NCBI RefSeq assembly: GCF_003590095.1 | Contig: NC_039482.1 | Location: forward strand, 5,969,657 to 6,033,656 | Source: Trichoplusia ni | Lineage: Eukaryota > Arthropoda > Insecta > Lepidoptera > Noctuidae | Length of the DNA: 64,000 bases | Direction: 5' to 3' | Part shown: positions 21,345 through 32,729 of the stretch, one piece after another | Layout: every line of letters begins with the position of its first letter | Position numbering within the stretch: position 1 is the first letter of the stretch | Made by a program: the position numbers and the translations under genes | Notes under the pieces: model-generated | Seen by the model: only the letters and a program-made list of their open reading frames with translations | Databases searched by the model: none | What the model was told of the DNA's origin: nothing

Positions 21345-21546
21345 TATATATGACTTATTTAAGATAGAAGTTACTTCTTTGAGATGTGACTCCCGCACCA
21401 AGGAGTTCATTCCTTGTGTAGCGGGGATTTCACAAACATTCCCGTCACATGCACCTAAACTCTGAACAAGCATTCGTTAAATAAATACTTGTGAAGCGGA
21501 CAATCGGGTATCAAATCCGCGAGACATCACGCACAGTGGGTTTGAC
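21345..21546 (-). mobile_element. tRNA-like SINE, relative of the 6757 copy
   Basis: On the minus strand, CAAACCCACTGTGCGTGATG leads into a degenerate B box (GGATTTGATACCC), then TGTGACGGGAATGTTTGTGA and AATCCCCGCTACACAAGG. The same order occurs at 6757-6895 (+). Confidence 0.6.
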
Positions 21547-22194
21547 GTGATGTCTTCTTCAATTTGGCTATACTTGAAGTCTTATCTGTCCAGGTCTAAG
21601 TTAAGATGTATAAACAAGTTATAGACCTAAAGAAATTAAATAGTCAGGCACTCACAAAATTCTCGAAGGAAAAAGACAAAAGTATTTGCCTCAAGAACGT
21701 ATATCATAACTGTTAAAAGTGACGTAGATAGAACTGAGGCACGGCTAACTAAAGTTAAAACGCGGTATCGAAAGTTAACACTGAACACCGACCTGCTGAC
21801 CGAGAGAGCACTAATTGGTAAACATTATGAAAATGAGCCTCCTTGGAGAGTGGTTGCGAGCATTGCGTAATGTAAACGATGTGGGGCATACTGGCAGCGT
21901 GGCCAGTTGGACAGTAGTCGAAATAGCTGGTGGACTTCTTGTAATGCTAGATGGAAAGATACTTGGTATTTGGTACTGAATAGATGGGTGATGATTGGTT
22001 AGTACGATAGATGCGTGTTGAAGTAAGAATGCTCTTCTTGAAATGGTAAATCAAAACTAATAAGGATAGATAATATTATTGCAGAAACCTTGTATTGGAC
22101 CCGTATTTAGTATAAGGATGTCAAGGAAGTAGAATTTTAGTGATAGTCCATATTTACATAAGCACTTGCTAAAATGATCCCACGGGAACGTTAA

Positions 22195-22356
22195 ATCGGG
22201 ATAAAAGCTATCCTATGTGCTATAAAAGTAATCCCGGTTATAAACTATCTGTGTTCCAAGTTTGATCTAAATCCGTTCAGTAATTTTTGAGTGAAAGAGA
22301 AACAAACATCTATACAACCATTCATACAAACTCACGTTTATAATATTAGTAGAATA
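22195..22356 (+). repeat. Interspersed repeat 3' half (AAGCTATCCTATG ... AATATTAGTAG)
   Basis: AAAAGCTATCCTATGTGC, AATCCCGGTTATAAACTATC, AAATCCGTTCAGTAATTTTT and CACGTTTATAATATTAGTAG match the copies at 29588 and 55740. The CTAGCT head is missing. Confidence 0.7.
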
Positions 22357-22359
22357 CAG

Positions 22360-24450
22360 TAAGCAGTTAATTTACACACCTCTTTAGTTTTATATGCCTT
22401 TTATAATTAATTATTTGAGCAAAATTAAAAATCCTATTGGAAAATCAGCACCAGTGCCTATCCCACTTTCCAATTCGTGCGTGATGATATACATATAGAA
22501 AGAACTCAAGATGAACAAACCTACAGAACAGACTTAAGTGGGTCGGCCGGGATTAGAAGGGATTGTGTTACCGTGTGAGAAAAACCACGCTTACATACTG
22601 TTTGGTAAGACCTATTTGTGAATCGGATTAGTCGAGTAGTTGCGCAAAAACTGGGGAAACTGGATGCTGTAATATGGAGTTCTCTTATGATGTATTGGAA
22701 AACCACAGATATCTGACTAAATCTTCATTAAAGCATCATAATTCAACTACAAAGTAAAAAAGAAATTAAAGACTTTGAATTTTCACATTTTTCATCTTTA
22801 GAGCGTTACCTATTTAAGCTAACGATTGTTGTGTCGAAGTTAACATTTAGCTACAAAATAAATAATTCCAAAAATGACACCATCCTGGGTACTCAGTAGT
22901 GGTAAAGAAAAGTCTTAATGCATAGCAACACACATTATAGTTCTATCTCGCTTCCACTACATCATAAATCCTGTTTTATACACTGAAAAAACTATACCTG
23001 TATGAGCTTATGTCCATACACTTTACGAAGAAGCCTGTAAAATATGAAAACAAAACACAATAGACTCAGACAAGCTCACAAGTGTTGCACAAACACGGTA
23101 CGTAACGAGATCGGAATATAACATCGTATCGTATTGAACGCCTTTGATATCGTAACAAGAACACCCTGATTTTATCCGAACTAACATTGAATCGCAACAA
23201 TGAGGTTGGATTCAGTCTGAATTCATTACAAATTCCTTTGGATGGACTTCATCCAGAAAGGAATTTTATTTTCAAACGGCTTCGAAAAGAAGGTTGTCAC
23301 CTATATTGGCCGTTTTTTTTATTAATGGTCACCAATTTCTCCAAGATTTCTGGTCAAAATAATTGTTAACTATAGATTGATTCGTCTTTATATGGAAAAT
23401 ATTAGTCCAAACAGTTCTTCTACTTTAAGTATTAGACGGAAAAACATCCGAGATGATTGTCCAAGAGGATTCCCCCGTCTTACCAAACTAAAGTTGGCCG
23501 TAGTATATTTAAGAACAAAAAAACTACCTAAGCTACAATCTTAATTTCTACCTATACGACATATCCTTCAAATCCTTTCTGCTAATAGAAGGGAAACCTT
23601 GCAAATAAAACGGCTCTGGTAGCAACGTAAACCAAAATTGGTTTGGTAAGAATTCAGAATGAACCCCAACCAATGGCAATCTCGTCAATTTACCTTTGAC
23701 ATTCGCTTTGATATGGTAATACGCATAACTGAATCTCGTTTTGCTGACTAATTGGTTCGGGGTTTGAGTCCAATTCACGCGTTATCGAATTTCTGTTACA
23801 AATATCGATGTTACGGTAATTGTTTGGTTACAGGGATATTATTGTTAGATAGATATTTAGTTAATTCTCTCTCTCTCTTTTTTTAGTTAATTCTAAAAGA
23901 TAATTGTTATCGGTATACATGCGAAAAGTACAAAATAACAGATAATGCCCCGCGGTATTAAGTCCGCCTTATGTGCCATAATGGTACGTAAAAGTTTAAA
24001 TAAAAATAGGCAGGAGAATGTGTTTTAACTGCTAAATCCAGTGAGAATAGAACTAAACATGCTTTGGTAATACAAGATAAAAGGAGTTTATCAGAAACGT
24101 GGGTTACATATAATGGGTAAATGACCTCTAGAGATAGTTTTAGTCGCATTCAGCAATTAACTTTGTAAGCAATTAAGGACAATTACTGCAGTACTCTGTT
24201 AACTAGCAAATAGGCACTTTCTTTTGACCTGTTCTTGCTTTGTTTGGGTTTCGTTTCCAAACGCTCAAATCGGAACGATATTACTAAAACACCGCTTTCT
24301 GTCCTTCCGTTTATTATTTGTTGTTAAAACCGCAACAGATATAATACATCATAATAATATGTGAAAATGTATAGTATAGCTAGACCAATTTTGATAAAAT
24401 TTTCAATAGAGTGACTTTTAAAAACGTGACTTAGTTTTTTTAATCTATTA
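22360..24450. other. Intergenic or intronic DNA
   Basis: Several 60-76-codon frames occur here (22521-22706 -, 23187-23369 +, 23548-23778 -, 23958-24149 -). They lack start context, splice sites or family motifs. A short CT-rich run is at about 23868-23882. Otherwise nothing is visible. Confidence 0.4.
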
Positions 24451-24454
24451 ATTT

Positions 24455-24560
24455 TTACATACATCCTGTTGACGGACGGACAGATGGACAGAGATACCGG
24501 ATCTTTTAATAGTTTCTTTTTAACCATTTGGGTTAGTAACAATGGAATCGCGGTTTCCAA
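24455..24560 (+). repeat. GGGTTCCGTA-family repeat fragment
   Basis: ATCCTGTTGACGGACGGACA, GATGGACAGAG and TAACCATTTGGGTTAG resemble the 3' section seen at 14570-14645. The match is weak at the ends. Confidence 0.35.
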
Positions 24561-25263
24561 TAGTTACTAAGGCCAAAGGTTACAAAGAACATGAGATAGG
24601 GTGAATAAAGTACTATAAATACACAATAGACGTGTAGCAACATAAAGAGGAAGCTGTAACATCCTTGTTAGGTGGCCCCGACTGTTTATTATTTTACTCG
24701 TTAACACCCGGTCATTCACATCTAGACAACTGTTTGTTTTCGATACTTTTACTGGGATACAATGGATTGAAAATGCTATTTTGGTTTTGAGTACTTGATG
24801 GATTGGTTTTGAGGTCATGTTTGTGATGGAATACTTTTTTCTGTGTATTATAAGAGGTTATTTCAATTTTACAAACGTAATTATAAAATTTATGTGGAGC
24901 ACAACAGATAATCGAGGAAAGATTTGGCAGTCTATTGCCCAGGAGTGGGGCACAGTGGGCCAGATAAAAAAATATGTACAATTATTTTCACCTCGTAAAG
25001 GTTACAACTTACAAGGAAAAAGCACGTAAGAATGCAATTGAATTCGAAAACCTCCACTTTTTTTTAACTCGGTAAAATATCTAGAAAGGACACAATTGTC
25101 AAATATTTCTACAGCAATACTATTTGTGTATTGTGACAATCCTGAATTAACTTCTAAGAGATTCAAACTCCAACTCTTCCTAACACCTCACAGCTAAACG
25201 ACAGTTAAAAATAGAACATTATTAATAGTATAGACTACCAACTCTTAAAGTGAGACAGGAGTT

Positions 25264-25318
25264 GTGTAAAAGAGATGTCGCTCTACATCGTGTATTGTGC
25301 TGTCTCTTTTCTACGTTT
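25264..25318 (+). repeat. Dispersed palindromic repeat, copy 4
   Basis: TGTAAAAGAGATGTCGCTCT and ACATCGTGTATTGTGCTGTC, then TCTTTTCTACG. Both arms and the TGTATTG centre are well kept. Confidence 0.7.
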
Positions 25319-25639
25319 AACATTTTGAGTTAAGAAGCGTTGGTAGGGTGTTTAAACTATATGAGTTTAGGTGAGCTAACGACCTGGCAACGGCCCAAAG
25401 GATAATGATGATTCAGAAGGGAATTCCTGAAACGCTTGATGTCATCGAGTTAGGGTACCTGAGTTAAAATTGTTGACTTGGTTGCTTGGTAACAAAGTAT
25501 TTACCGAAGAGGTTTTATTCTGTTTGTTGTTTGTACCAGTGTCAATTGTTATAAGCAAAGATGATAGAAATAGCTTAATAAATACAAATGATAGTTTTGC
25601 TTGTCATTGGGGGACGGGGGGGATTGTTCCTTTCATATA

Positions 25640-25700
25640 TTTGAGAAATTTTACGGTTGTAAGTTCGAACCCCGGCAAAGAAACTGATTGAATGGAATAC
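25640..25700 (+). mobile_element. Possible tRNA-like SINE fragment
   Basis: TTGTAAGTTCGAACCCCGGC is a good B-box match, and TTTGAGAAATTTTACGGTTG upstream could be a decayed A-box region. There is too little to place it in a family. Confidence 0.3.
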
Positions 25701-26307
25701 AAAAGAATATCTATTTTTATATACAATAATTATTTTATTATTGATTTATTTATAAACATAATACGATAAATAAAGCTTTATTTTAACAAAACTTAACCAC
25801 ACATTATTGAATTGAATATAGTTTAAAACGAAAAATAACATAAAAATATGAAATAAAATACAATTTTTCCAGCGGTTATTCCGCGTAAGTGAATCACACA
25901 CATATTAAACCGGTTTCCTGGTTATATTAATAACAATGATGTGGGCTGAAACTCGATACATATCCGAGCATATTTTCGTCTGTAAATTTTACGTGTGTTG
26001 ACACAAAGAAAATTCTGAAAACTGCTTTTTAGAAAGCTTCCTTTGTACAAGTTCTAAGAAAAGAGTTTTGTTATTTACTTTGAACTAATGTAATTTAAAA
26101 ACAAATGGTTTTTTTTTTAAATCGGATATCACAAGTTTTACTTCCTTTCCGCTTTTTTCAGGACTATTAAAACGTTACTTTAATGATTCTAGGTAAAAGT
26201 ATGTATTTGTAACTATGATTTTGATTTTGAATCCTAAAAACTTTTACTAATTTAGCTATTTAATATTCCCAAAGCATTTAATACTCTAATCCCATTACAA
26301 AATACAC

Positions 26308-26402
26308 CATAATCACTTAAAAAACAGTTTTTGTTCACAATTTAACCTCAAACCCCATAATCACTTTAAAAAAATAATTGTACACGGTTAAACCTCAAAC
26401 CC
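26308..26402. repeat. Tandem duplication, 48-bp unit
   Basis: CATAATCACTTAAAAAACAG ... AACCTCAAACCC (26308-26355) is followed directly by CATAATCACTTTAAAAAAAT ... AACCTCAAACCC (26356-26402). The ends are conserved and the middles diverged. Confidence 0.8.
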
Positions 26403-27169
26403 AGACAGTCAGACTACCTTTTTTAACTGTAGTTAAACAACATAAGTTAATCACTGTGACATTGAGTGACCGCGTTGTTTTCGATTGTCAAAGTTAACCA
26501 GCTGGGAACCCGAGTCTAAACTGTAGTTAGTGATTGAATACACACGGACTTTAACTGGTGTTATTTACTTGTTACTATGTTCAAACAAATTTCCGCAAAA
26601 AGTGGAAAAAGACTTGGTCGTCTATTGTATAGAATTGCGATATTTTGGGTTAGTTCTATTAATAGTATTATGTATGTCTGTTCCTATAGGTACTGTTAAA
26701 TCTGCAATTAACAACTTATGTTTAAATTAGAAAATTCGCTGTCTCGTGCTCAAATAAAAAGCTTGCGATTATCCAAATTATGCGTTTTGTCAGACTTTAA
26801 ACAAGCTGTTTTTCAAATCATATTATTCATTCAATTTTTGCCAACACAGTTCTTAATATATTACATCTCGTAGCACAGAAAAAATAACCATACCGTGTCA
26901 AACATACCTCTATAAAACTAAACAAATTAAAACCTTATTCGCACAGCAATTAGTCGAAGCAGTATCGTTGACATCTCACAAAAACTAACCATAACATAAG
27001 GAAATTCCGTCTATAGTTTGAAAGCCTATTAAAAGGTGTGTGTTGTACCTTGAGTAACACCTTAAGAGGCTCTTGTAAATCATGTAGTAGTTCCTAGATA
27101 GTATATGCTAAAGACTAATAAAGAGTTTATTCTAGGTAGTAATGATAAATTGCCTTTACAGAAGGGCGT

Positions 27170-27372
27170 TGAAAGAGTGAGCTGAAGCTAACCCTAATGT
27201 AGAGCGCTGACTTGTTTCCAAAATTAAAATAAATCTACTTTCAATGGTGAATGGTTATGTTAAGATTTTGTTCTCGGCATCATTATACGTTCTCATAGCA
27301 AGTCTGTTGTCTTTGTGAGAGCGGGACAACGCTAAGCTCAGTGTAGAGCGCTGTCTTGCTTCCACAGTGGCA
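27170..27372 (+). repeat. Two neighbouring copies of the dispersed palindromic repeat (copies 5 and 6)
   Basis: The first (about 27170-27225) has TGTAGAGCGCTGACTTGTTT and a decayed left arm. The second (27314-27372) has GAGAGCGGGACAACGC and GTGTAGAGCGCTGTCTTGCT, then TCCACAGTGGCAATAAT. Both are followed by similar sequence (TTTAC/CTAC...TTTCAATGGTG and TTTTAAATGGTGG), so this may be a local duplication of about 150 bp. Confidence 0.6.
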
Positions 27373-27905
27373 ATAATTTTACTTTTAAATGGTGGAAATA
27401 CTACAAGCCTTGAAAAAAACTCACGACCTGATTATATTCTTTTGGTGTTTATTCATGAAAGTTCAGGACTCTGCATTGGCTTTTGGTTACTGTATCAAAA
27501 AATAGCGTTTGTACCTACTTGCTTTGGGTAGCAAACTTATCGTTTATTGTCGTGGCAAGTGCAAATCTGCTGCAAGATTTTACCATTTTCATAGTTAATA
27601 ATAATAATCACAATTTGTTGAGTTTTACTTTCAATTAAAATAATATTATTACTTCGATCTTATAGTAACTACATCAATTGAAATTACGAAGTCTCTATCA
27701 TGATCAGGATCCATATATCATCTTCATCTTGGAAACAATAGCTTTTTTATAATTATAGAGCATTTTTTTTACACAAATTGAGGAAGTTTTATTTAAAAAG
27801 GTTATAATTGAGGTCTCTGGTATTGTGTTCTTAGGATAATGATCTTTTAGTACGTTAATTACGCAATGGCGCGTTTTATATGCCTTTAAGATGAGTTATT
27901 TATTC

Positions 27906-27962
27906 TATCATCAGCATCATCATCGTCAGCTCATATTCGTCCACTGCTGGCCATATGCTTTT
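27906..27962 (-). mobile_element. LINE 3' tail fragment
   Basis: Minus strand: GAAAAGCATATGGCCAGCAG, TGGACGAATATGAGCTGACG and ATGATGATGC. This is the 'CCAGCAGTGG...(GATGAT)n' end of RTE-type LINEs, like the one that closes the fragment at 3366-3583. Confidence 0.65.
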
Positions 27963-28313
27963 CCAATTGCACGTAGTTATTAATTATTAAGGGTAATTAA
28001 ATAAATTTAAACAGTCGACAATGTTGTTTAGAGGCTCATGTTTTATTAGTAGTTTTAGCAGTAAAAAACCGCTCTGCAATTTGACGTTTTTACACATCAT
28101 TAAAAGAAAAATAACAGCAAAATTGGACAAAGTCAAGCAATGAGTAAACAAACTGTTAAATCCATTTACAATTCGCAATTTCGTAGCAATTACCTACACA
28201 AATTTTGCTATTAATTCGCTTTTATTGCTTGGTAGCATTTACTTACAGATAAAATCTTTAACTCGACGTATAATTCCAACGGAAAATAATTCCAAACAAT
28301 GATTGTTGATTAC

Positions 28314-28327
28314 GTAACCATGGCAAC
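28314..28327. promoter_or_regulatory. RFX-like X-box palindrome
   Basis: GTAACCATGGCAAC is a near-perfect match to the palindromic RFX site GTTRCCATGGYAAC, which marks cilia-gene promoters in animals. No gene start is recognised next to it, so function is unproven. Confidence 0.3.
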
Positions 28328-28480
28328 GTCTAATGAAATATTCACTAGCATTCGCAGTAAATTAATTTCTGTTAAGGTACTTGGACAGACGATCAAACTT
28401 GTTTGAATCAATCAATATTTAGGTTTGACTCAAAAAACATTTGAACATTTACTCAGCTTGTTCTAAAACAATTATCTAAC

Positions 28481-28734
28481 ACTAGCTGTTGCCCGCGACT
28501 TCGTCCGCGTGGTTAGAGATATAAGATATGATTTATACCCGCCCTGTTTTTTTACACATTTTCCATTGTATCTTCGCTCCTACTAGTCGCAGCGTGATGG
28601 TATATAGGCTAAAACCTTCCTCGATGAATGGTGTATTCAACACAAAAATATTTTTTCAATTCGAACCAGTAGTTCCTGAGATTAGCGCGTTCAAACAAAC
28701 AAACCAACTCTTCAGCTTAATATATTAGTATAGA
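28481..28734 (+). repeat. CTAGCTGTTGCCCGCG-family repeat, compact copy A
   Basis: Starts ACTAGCTGTTGCCCGCGACT and ends GTTCCTGAGATTAGCGCGTT, CAAACAAACAAACC, CTTCAGC and ATTAGTATAGAG. It is about 254 bp and collinear with copies at 42450, 58833, 61397 and (inverted) 49790. Confidence 0.85.
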
Positions 28735-29587
28735 GTACAGATTCTCTTGTTTGAAGTTAAAGTTTGTTTGGTGTATCAAATGTTAGGTTAATTTTGTATC
28801 GGATTGTTTCATGGTTTGTAAGTCAAAGAAGAAGTCTTACAAATCATTTGAAAAACGGTTTGAAGAAGTGTCACGTAAAGTTTGACGCGGGCATGTTTGA
28901 TCATCTAGAGTGCACTTTAGACTGGCTTACCTGAACAAATTTGTAACTAAATCCTTGTGCTATATTCGCGTAAATGTCAGATGTAACATCCGTTAGTGAT
29001 TTCACGGATTTAATATAGAATAGTAGAAACGGAATACCTACGAAGATATTATTAATATTTCATTTTACCTGGCGTTAACTTTACTCCACAGATTCAAATT
29101 ATATTCGAAATTTAATCGTGTTTATTTATAGATCATAAATATGATAACATTTTGAGAAAAATAATTAAAAAAAATAGATAAAAACAATTGAATAAGGAAA
29201 TTCGAATTTCGAAATTTTAAAGCGGCTTAAAAAAGGAGTTCCTCATACAATATTATTTTTATCTATGGTTGAACTGGACAATCATCGACTGTATTTGAAA
29301 TTAAGAAGTAAGTAGTCTATGTCAACATACTAAAACTATTATTAACGCTAATAAGACCTCCATAGTCACAGTATAGAAATAAATCATAACCAGTTGGCAT
29401 TGCTTTCACGTTTTATAATAGAACCTTAATCATATAGAATAATAAAAATCAATTAAATGAGTGTTAAACATCCATCACTCTACATTAGGTCCTTTTAATG
29501 GCATTAACACTTTTCCTGTTGACGTTAACAAATTCCTAGTATGGCTACTTAGGTAAAACAGAAGACCTTGTATTAAATGTATCCTGA

Positions 29588-29790
29588 ACTAGCTCTTGCC
29601 CGCTGGCCCGCCCGCTAAGAATCGAAAATGATCATACAATCTTGACAAAAACTATCCTATGCGTTAATCCTGGTTATTAAACTATCTGTGTACCAAGTTT
29701 CGTCTAAAACCGTTCAGTGGGTTTTGAGTGGCAGAGGAACAAACATACATACGTACTAACTTTTGCGTTTAAAATATTATTATTAGGATA
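29588..29790 (+). repeat. CTAGCTCTTGCCCGC-headed interspersed repeat
   Basis: AACTAGCTCTTGCCCGCTGG, AAAAACTATCCTATGCGTTA, AACCGTTCAGTGGGTTTTGA and GTTTAAAATATTATTATTAG give the full order head to tail of this subfamily. The inverted copy at 43405 and the 3' halves at 22195 and 55740 share it. Confidence 0.75.
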
Positions 29791-29980
29791 AGTTATCTAA
29801 TCTCCTATGAATGATATTTATTTATAAGCTAACCACTATAATGAGGAATGATTATTGTTTATTATTGTATAATGCATCAATAGACATGAGACTAAAACCC
29901 GAGTATTGAAAAGATTTTTCAATAAGGTTTCCGAAAATCATATGTTTCTAATAACGTAATGGTCCACAACTTTCAACAAA

Positions 29981-30206
29981 GCCATCTAGTTTCAAACTAA
30001 GCAGAGCTTGTATTATGAGGACTAGACAACTGATAAATATATATTTCTGATATATTTCTAAATACATACATAATACAGATAAATTACACCCAGACACAGA
30101 AGAAATAATCGTGCTCATCACACAAACATTTGTCCTGAGTGGGAATCGAACCCACGACCTCCGGTATAGCAGTCAGGGTCACTTACCACTAGACCAACAA
30201 GCCTGT
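29981..30206 (-). mobile_element. tRNA-derived SINE, copy 2 of 3
   Basis: On the minus strand, the head carries TTGGTCTAGTGGTAAGTGAC and B box GGTTCGATTCCC, and the body matches 560-815 through TTTAGAAATATATCAG to AAGCTCTGCTTAGTTTG. Plus-strand landmarks include GGGAATCGAACCCACGACCT. Confidence 0.8.
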
Positions 30207-31142
30207 CAAATTCTAATTCTACAAGTAAGCATTGTATCATCTAATTTGTATACCAATATCATTTTAAATTAAAATAATATATATTTAATGAGAAAGTTGT
30301 ACACGGTATAGTATTTTGTTACGTAAACATTCTGTTTTCCATTCCAAGCTTGAATGTTTATCTGTTTACGAGCGAGGTATGTAGGAAATGTTGTAAGTTG
30401 TCACCCCACGCAAATAGTAAGAATCAATTAAGGGAAACCTGTATGAGAACTCGAGACCGATGAGCTAGAAATAAAAGGCTTTATGAATAATTAGAGGCAA
30501 GACTTGGAGAAACAGCGTAAACAATTAGCTAATTAAAATCAATATTAATAAGAAACGTGTATTTTCACACTCCATACAAATTATAATAATTTTCAATTTC
30601 ATGAACCAAATAAAAATATTTATCATACATTGATTTAGAGCTAAGGTTTGTTGTACCTAAATAACAAAATCTTGCTACGAAAAGGCAAATTTGAAGGTTA
30701 TTAAATGTGCATTAAAGGTAACTAATGTTTTGTAGTTTATCATAGTGAGTTTTTTCAAGTAGATAATTGCATTCTCATTATTTCGGACAGTAAAGTCTCA
30801 CATGAATAAAATTTTATTACATACAATATCAAAATATTTTGTAGTATCTTTATTTCAAAAATCTTTTGAAGTCTACCTGTGATCTTTGCTTCACCTCTCT
30901 TCCTACAATTAACACACATCTGATCAATAATAATTAACTACCAAGGCCCACCTTTTAATAAGCCCTTACACCCTTATCACACATGGCCGCGACAGATAAA
31001 GACAAGAATTGTCATAATAAAACCTTATACGATAAGAAATTAATACAAACTTAAGTTCACTTGACGTTTCGGACAATAATCGTGGTCACAACACACTTAG
31101 CGTGAACTATGAACTCTTTAAAGCATGACTTATTTCCATGCG

Positions 31143-31198
31143 AAAAAGAGATGCCGCTATATACGATATATTGCGCCATCTCGCTTCAACAGTCGCAA
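31143..31198 (+). repeat. Dispersed palindromic repeat, copy 7
   Basis: GAAAAAGAGATGCCGCTATA, then a symmetrical centre TATACGATATATTGC, then GCCATCTCGCTTCAACAGTC. It is followed by GCAACAGAC and AAGTTTTCATAGTA, a 3' extension also seen after copies at 53388 and 61963. Confidence 0.7.
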
Positions 31199-32464
31199 CA
31201 GACATGTTTCAAGTTTTCATAGTAGGATTAATTATATCCAGAAATGGAAAATAAAGACAGGTGTAATAAGATCGTCTCATCATTATGAAACTTGTTCTGG
31301 AAAACTTACAAGACTACGTAAATATAGTTAATTTAAGTAAACAAGAAATCCTTATCTTGTTACTGGTTCTTGTAATTATAGGGCTGAGTTGAGATGAGGA
31401 AGATTGACAAGGTGCATGTTGGACATGACGTCTTGAAATAACGAGCGTGGCTGAGCAAAATTGTAGATATGTCTCATTGGATGGAATAGTGCTTCAACAA
31501 GTACAGTTGATGGCAGAAACTTAGGCATGTTATAGATCTGTTATTTCTGATCCAGTTATGTATTTAGATGTAGTATTATTATTACATTGAATTCGGTTAC
31601 GGTTACGGACGAAAATGAAAACATTTATCGGATTATTCGTTGGTTTCGAATATATAGTTACGGAATTGTGAAATTGAAATGATAACTCCAAAGGCCCTTC
31701 GTGTGAAATTTAGAGGAATCTTTTAGTAGGAAGATTTGTAATTGTTTGCTTTATAAGATCATTATACCTGATCATACTCTCTTAAATTACAAAAAAAAGG
31801 AGATCTCTTTGAATAACTGTCCAAAAGTTCGCAATGCGTCATTTACATCAATTACCTCAAATATTCCAAGTCTTAATACCTCATACACAGGAACGCTCAT
31901 AACAACGCGATGATAAATTAATATATTTTCCGTAATGTTTTTATTTCATCCACGGAGGCCAGTCGGTGGCCGTTAATTGAAAAATTGGATTCCTTCGGTC
32001 GTTAACTTGTGTGGTCAATAAATAGTGAACGACGTTACGATCTTGCTTCACAGTTGGCCCGATCAATATGTTTTTGCATCGATCATGAACAAAATTGCCA
32101 ATATACTCGGAAGGTTATCTTCACGATATAGACACAATAAAAACACCAAAAAACCCAGTAAATTGTCAATTATCGGGAAAAAACTGGAGTTTCTGCAACG
32201 AGCTGCCAGCATAATTAAATAAAATTGAATTGAACGAAACGTGAATTTCTTATGAGTCTTATCGAAGAAATTTGTTGATTACAGGACAGGAAATAAATAT
32301 ACCGGAAAGTGGTACAAATAAGATAAAAAAATAATTGAAACAGATTTGCAATAAGGAAAGGCTGATATAAGTGTAAATGTCAAGAGCTTTAATGATTGAC
32401 ACTTGGTTAAGAATAAGGATACTATGTATATACATACAGACAGATAGCGAGAGTTACTTACATA

Positions 32465-32725
32465 TTGAAACTGGTTAAGTGAGACTCGGACTTGTGACAA
32501 CCAGGGTTCCGTACAAATACTACAACGATCAAATTTACAAAAAAAATGAAACCCTACAAATTTATAACCGTACCAAGCGCTATTTTTTTGTTATTTTTGA
32601 TAAAGTTGAAACAGAAATACGACAACTTTAAAAATGTCTACCATCTAGATACATAGTGATAGACAGATAGAGGGACAGACAGTGGAGCCATAGTAATAGA
32701 GTTCCCTTAGCACCAATCACAAACA
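32465..32725 (+). repeat. GGGTTCCGTA-family interspersed repeat, near full length
   Basis: The head GGTTAAGTGAGACTCGGACT and CAGGGTTCCGTACAAATA is followed by CATAGTGATAGACAGATAGA, GGGACAGACAGTGGAGCC and TAGTAATAGAGTTCCCTTA. Confidence 0.75.
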
Positions 32726-32729
32726 AGAG

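Noticed and set aside
23548..23778. 76-codon minus-strand frame with an internal AAAG|GTAAAT donor-like site
   Set aside because: The frame follows a stop with no ATG in the coding-like part and no acceptor upstream.
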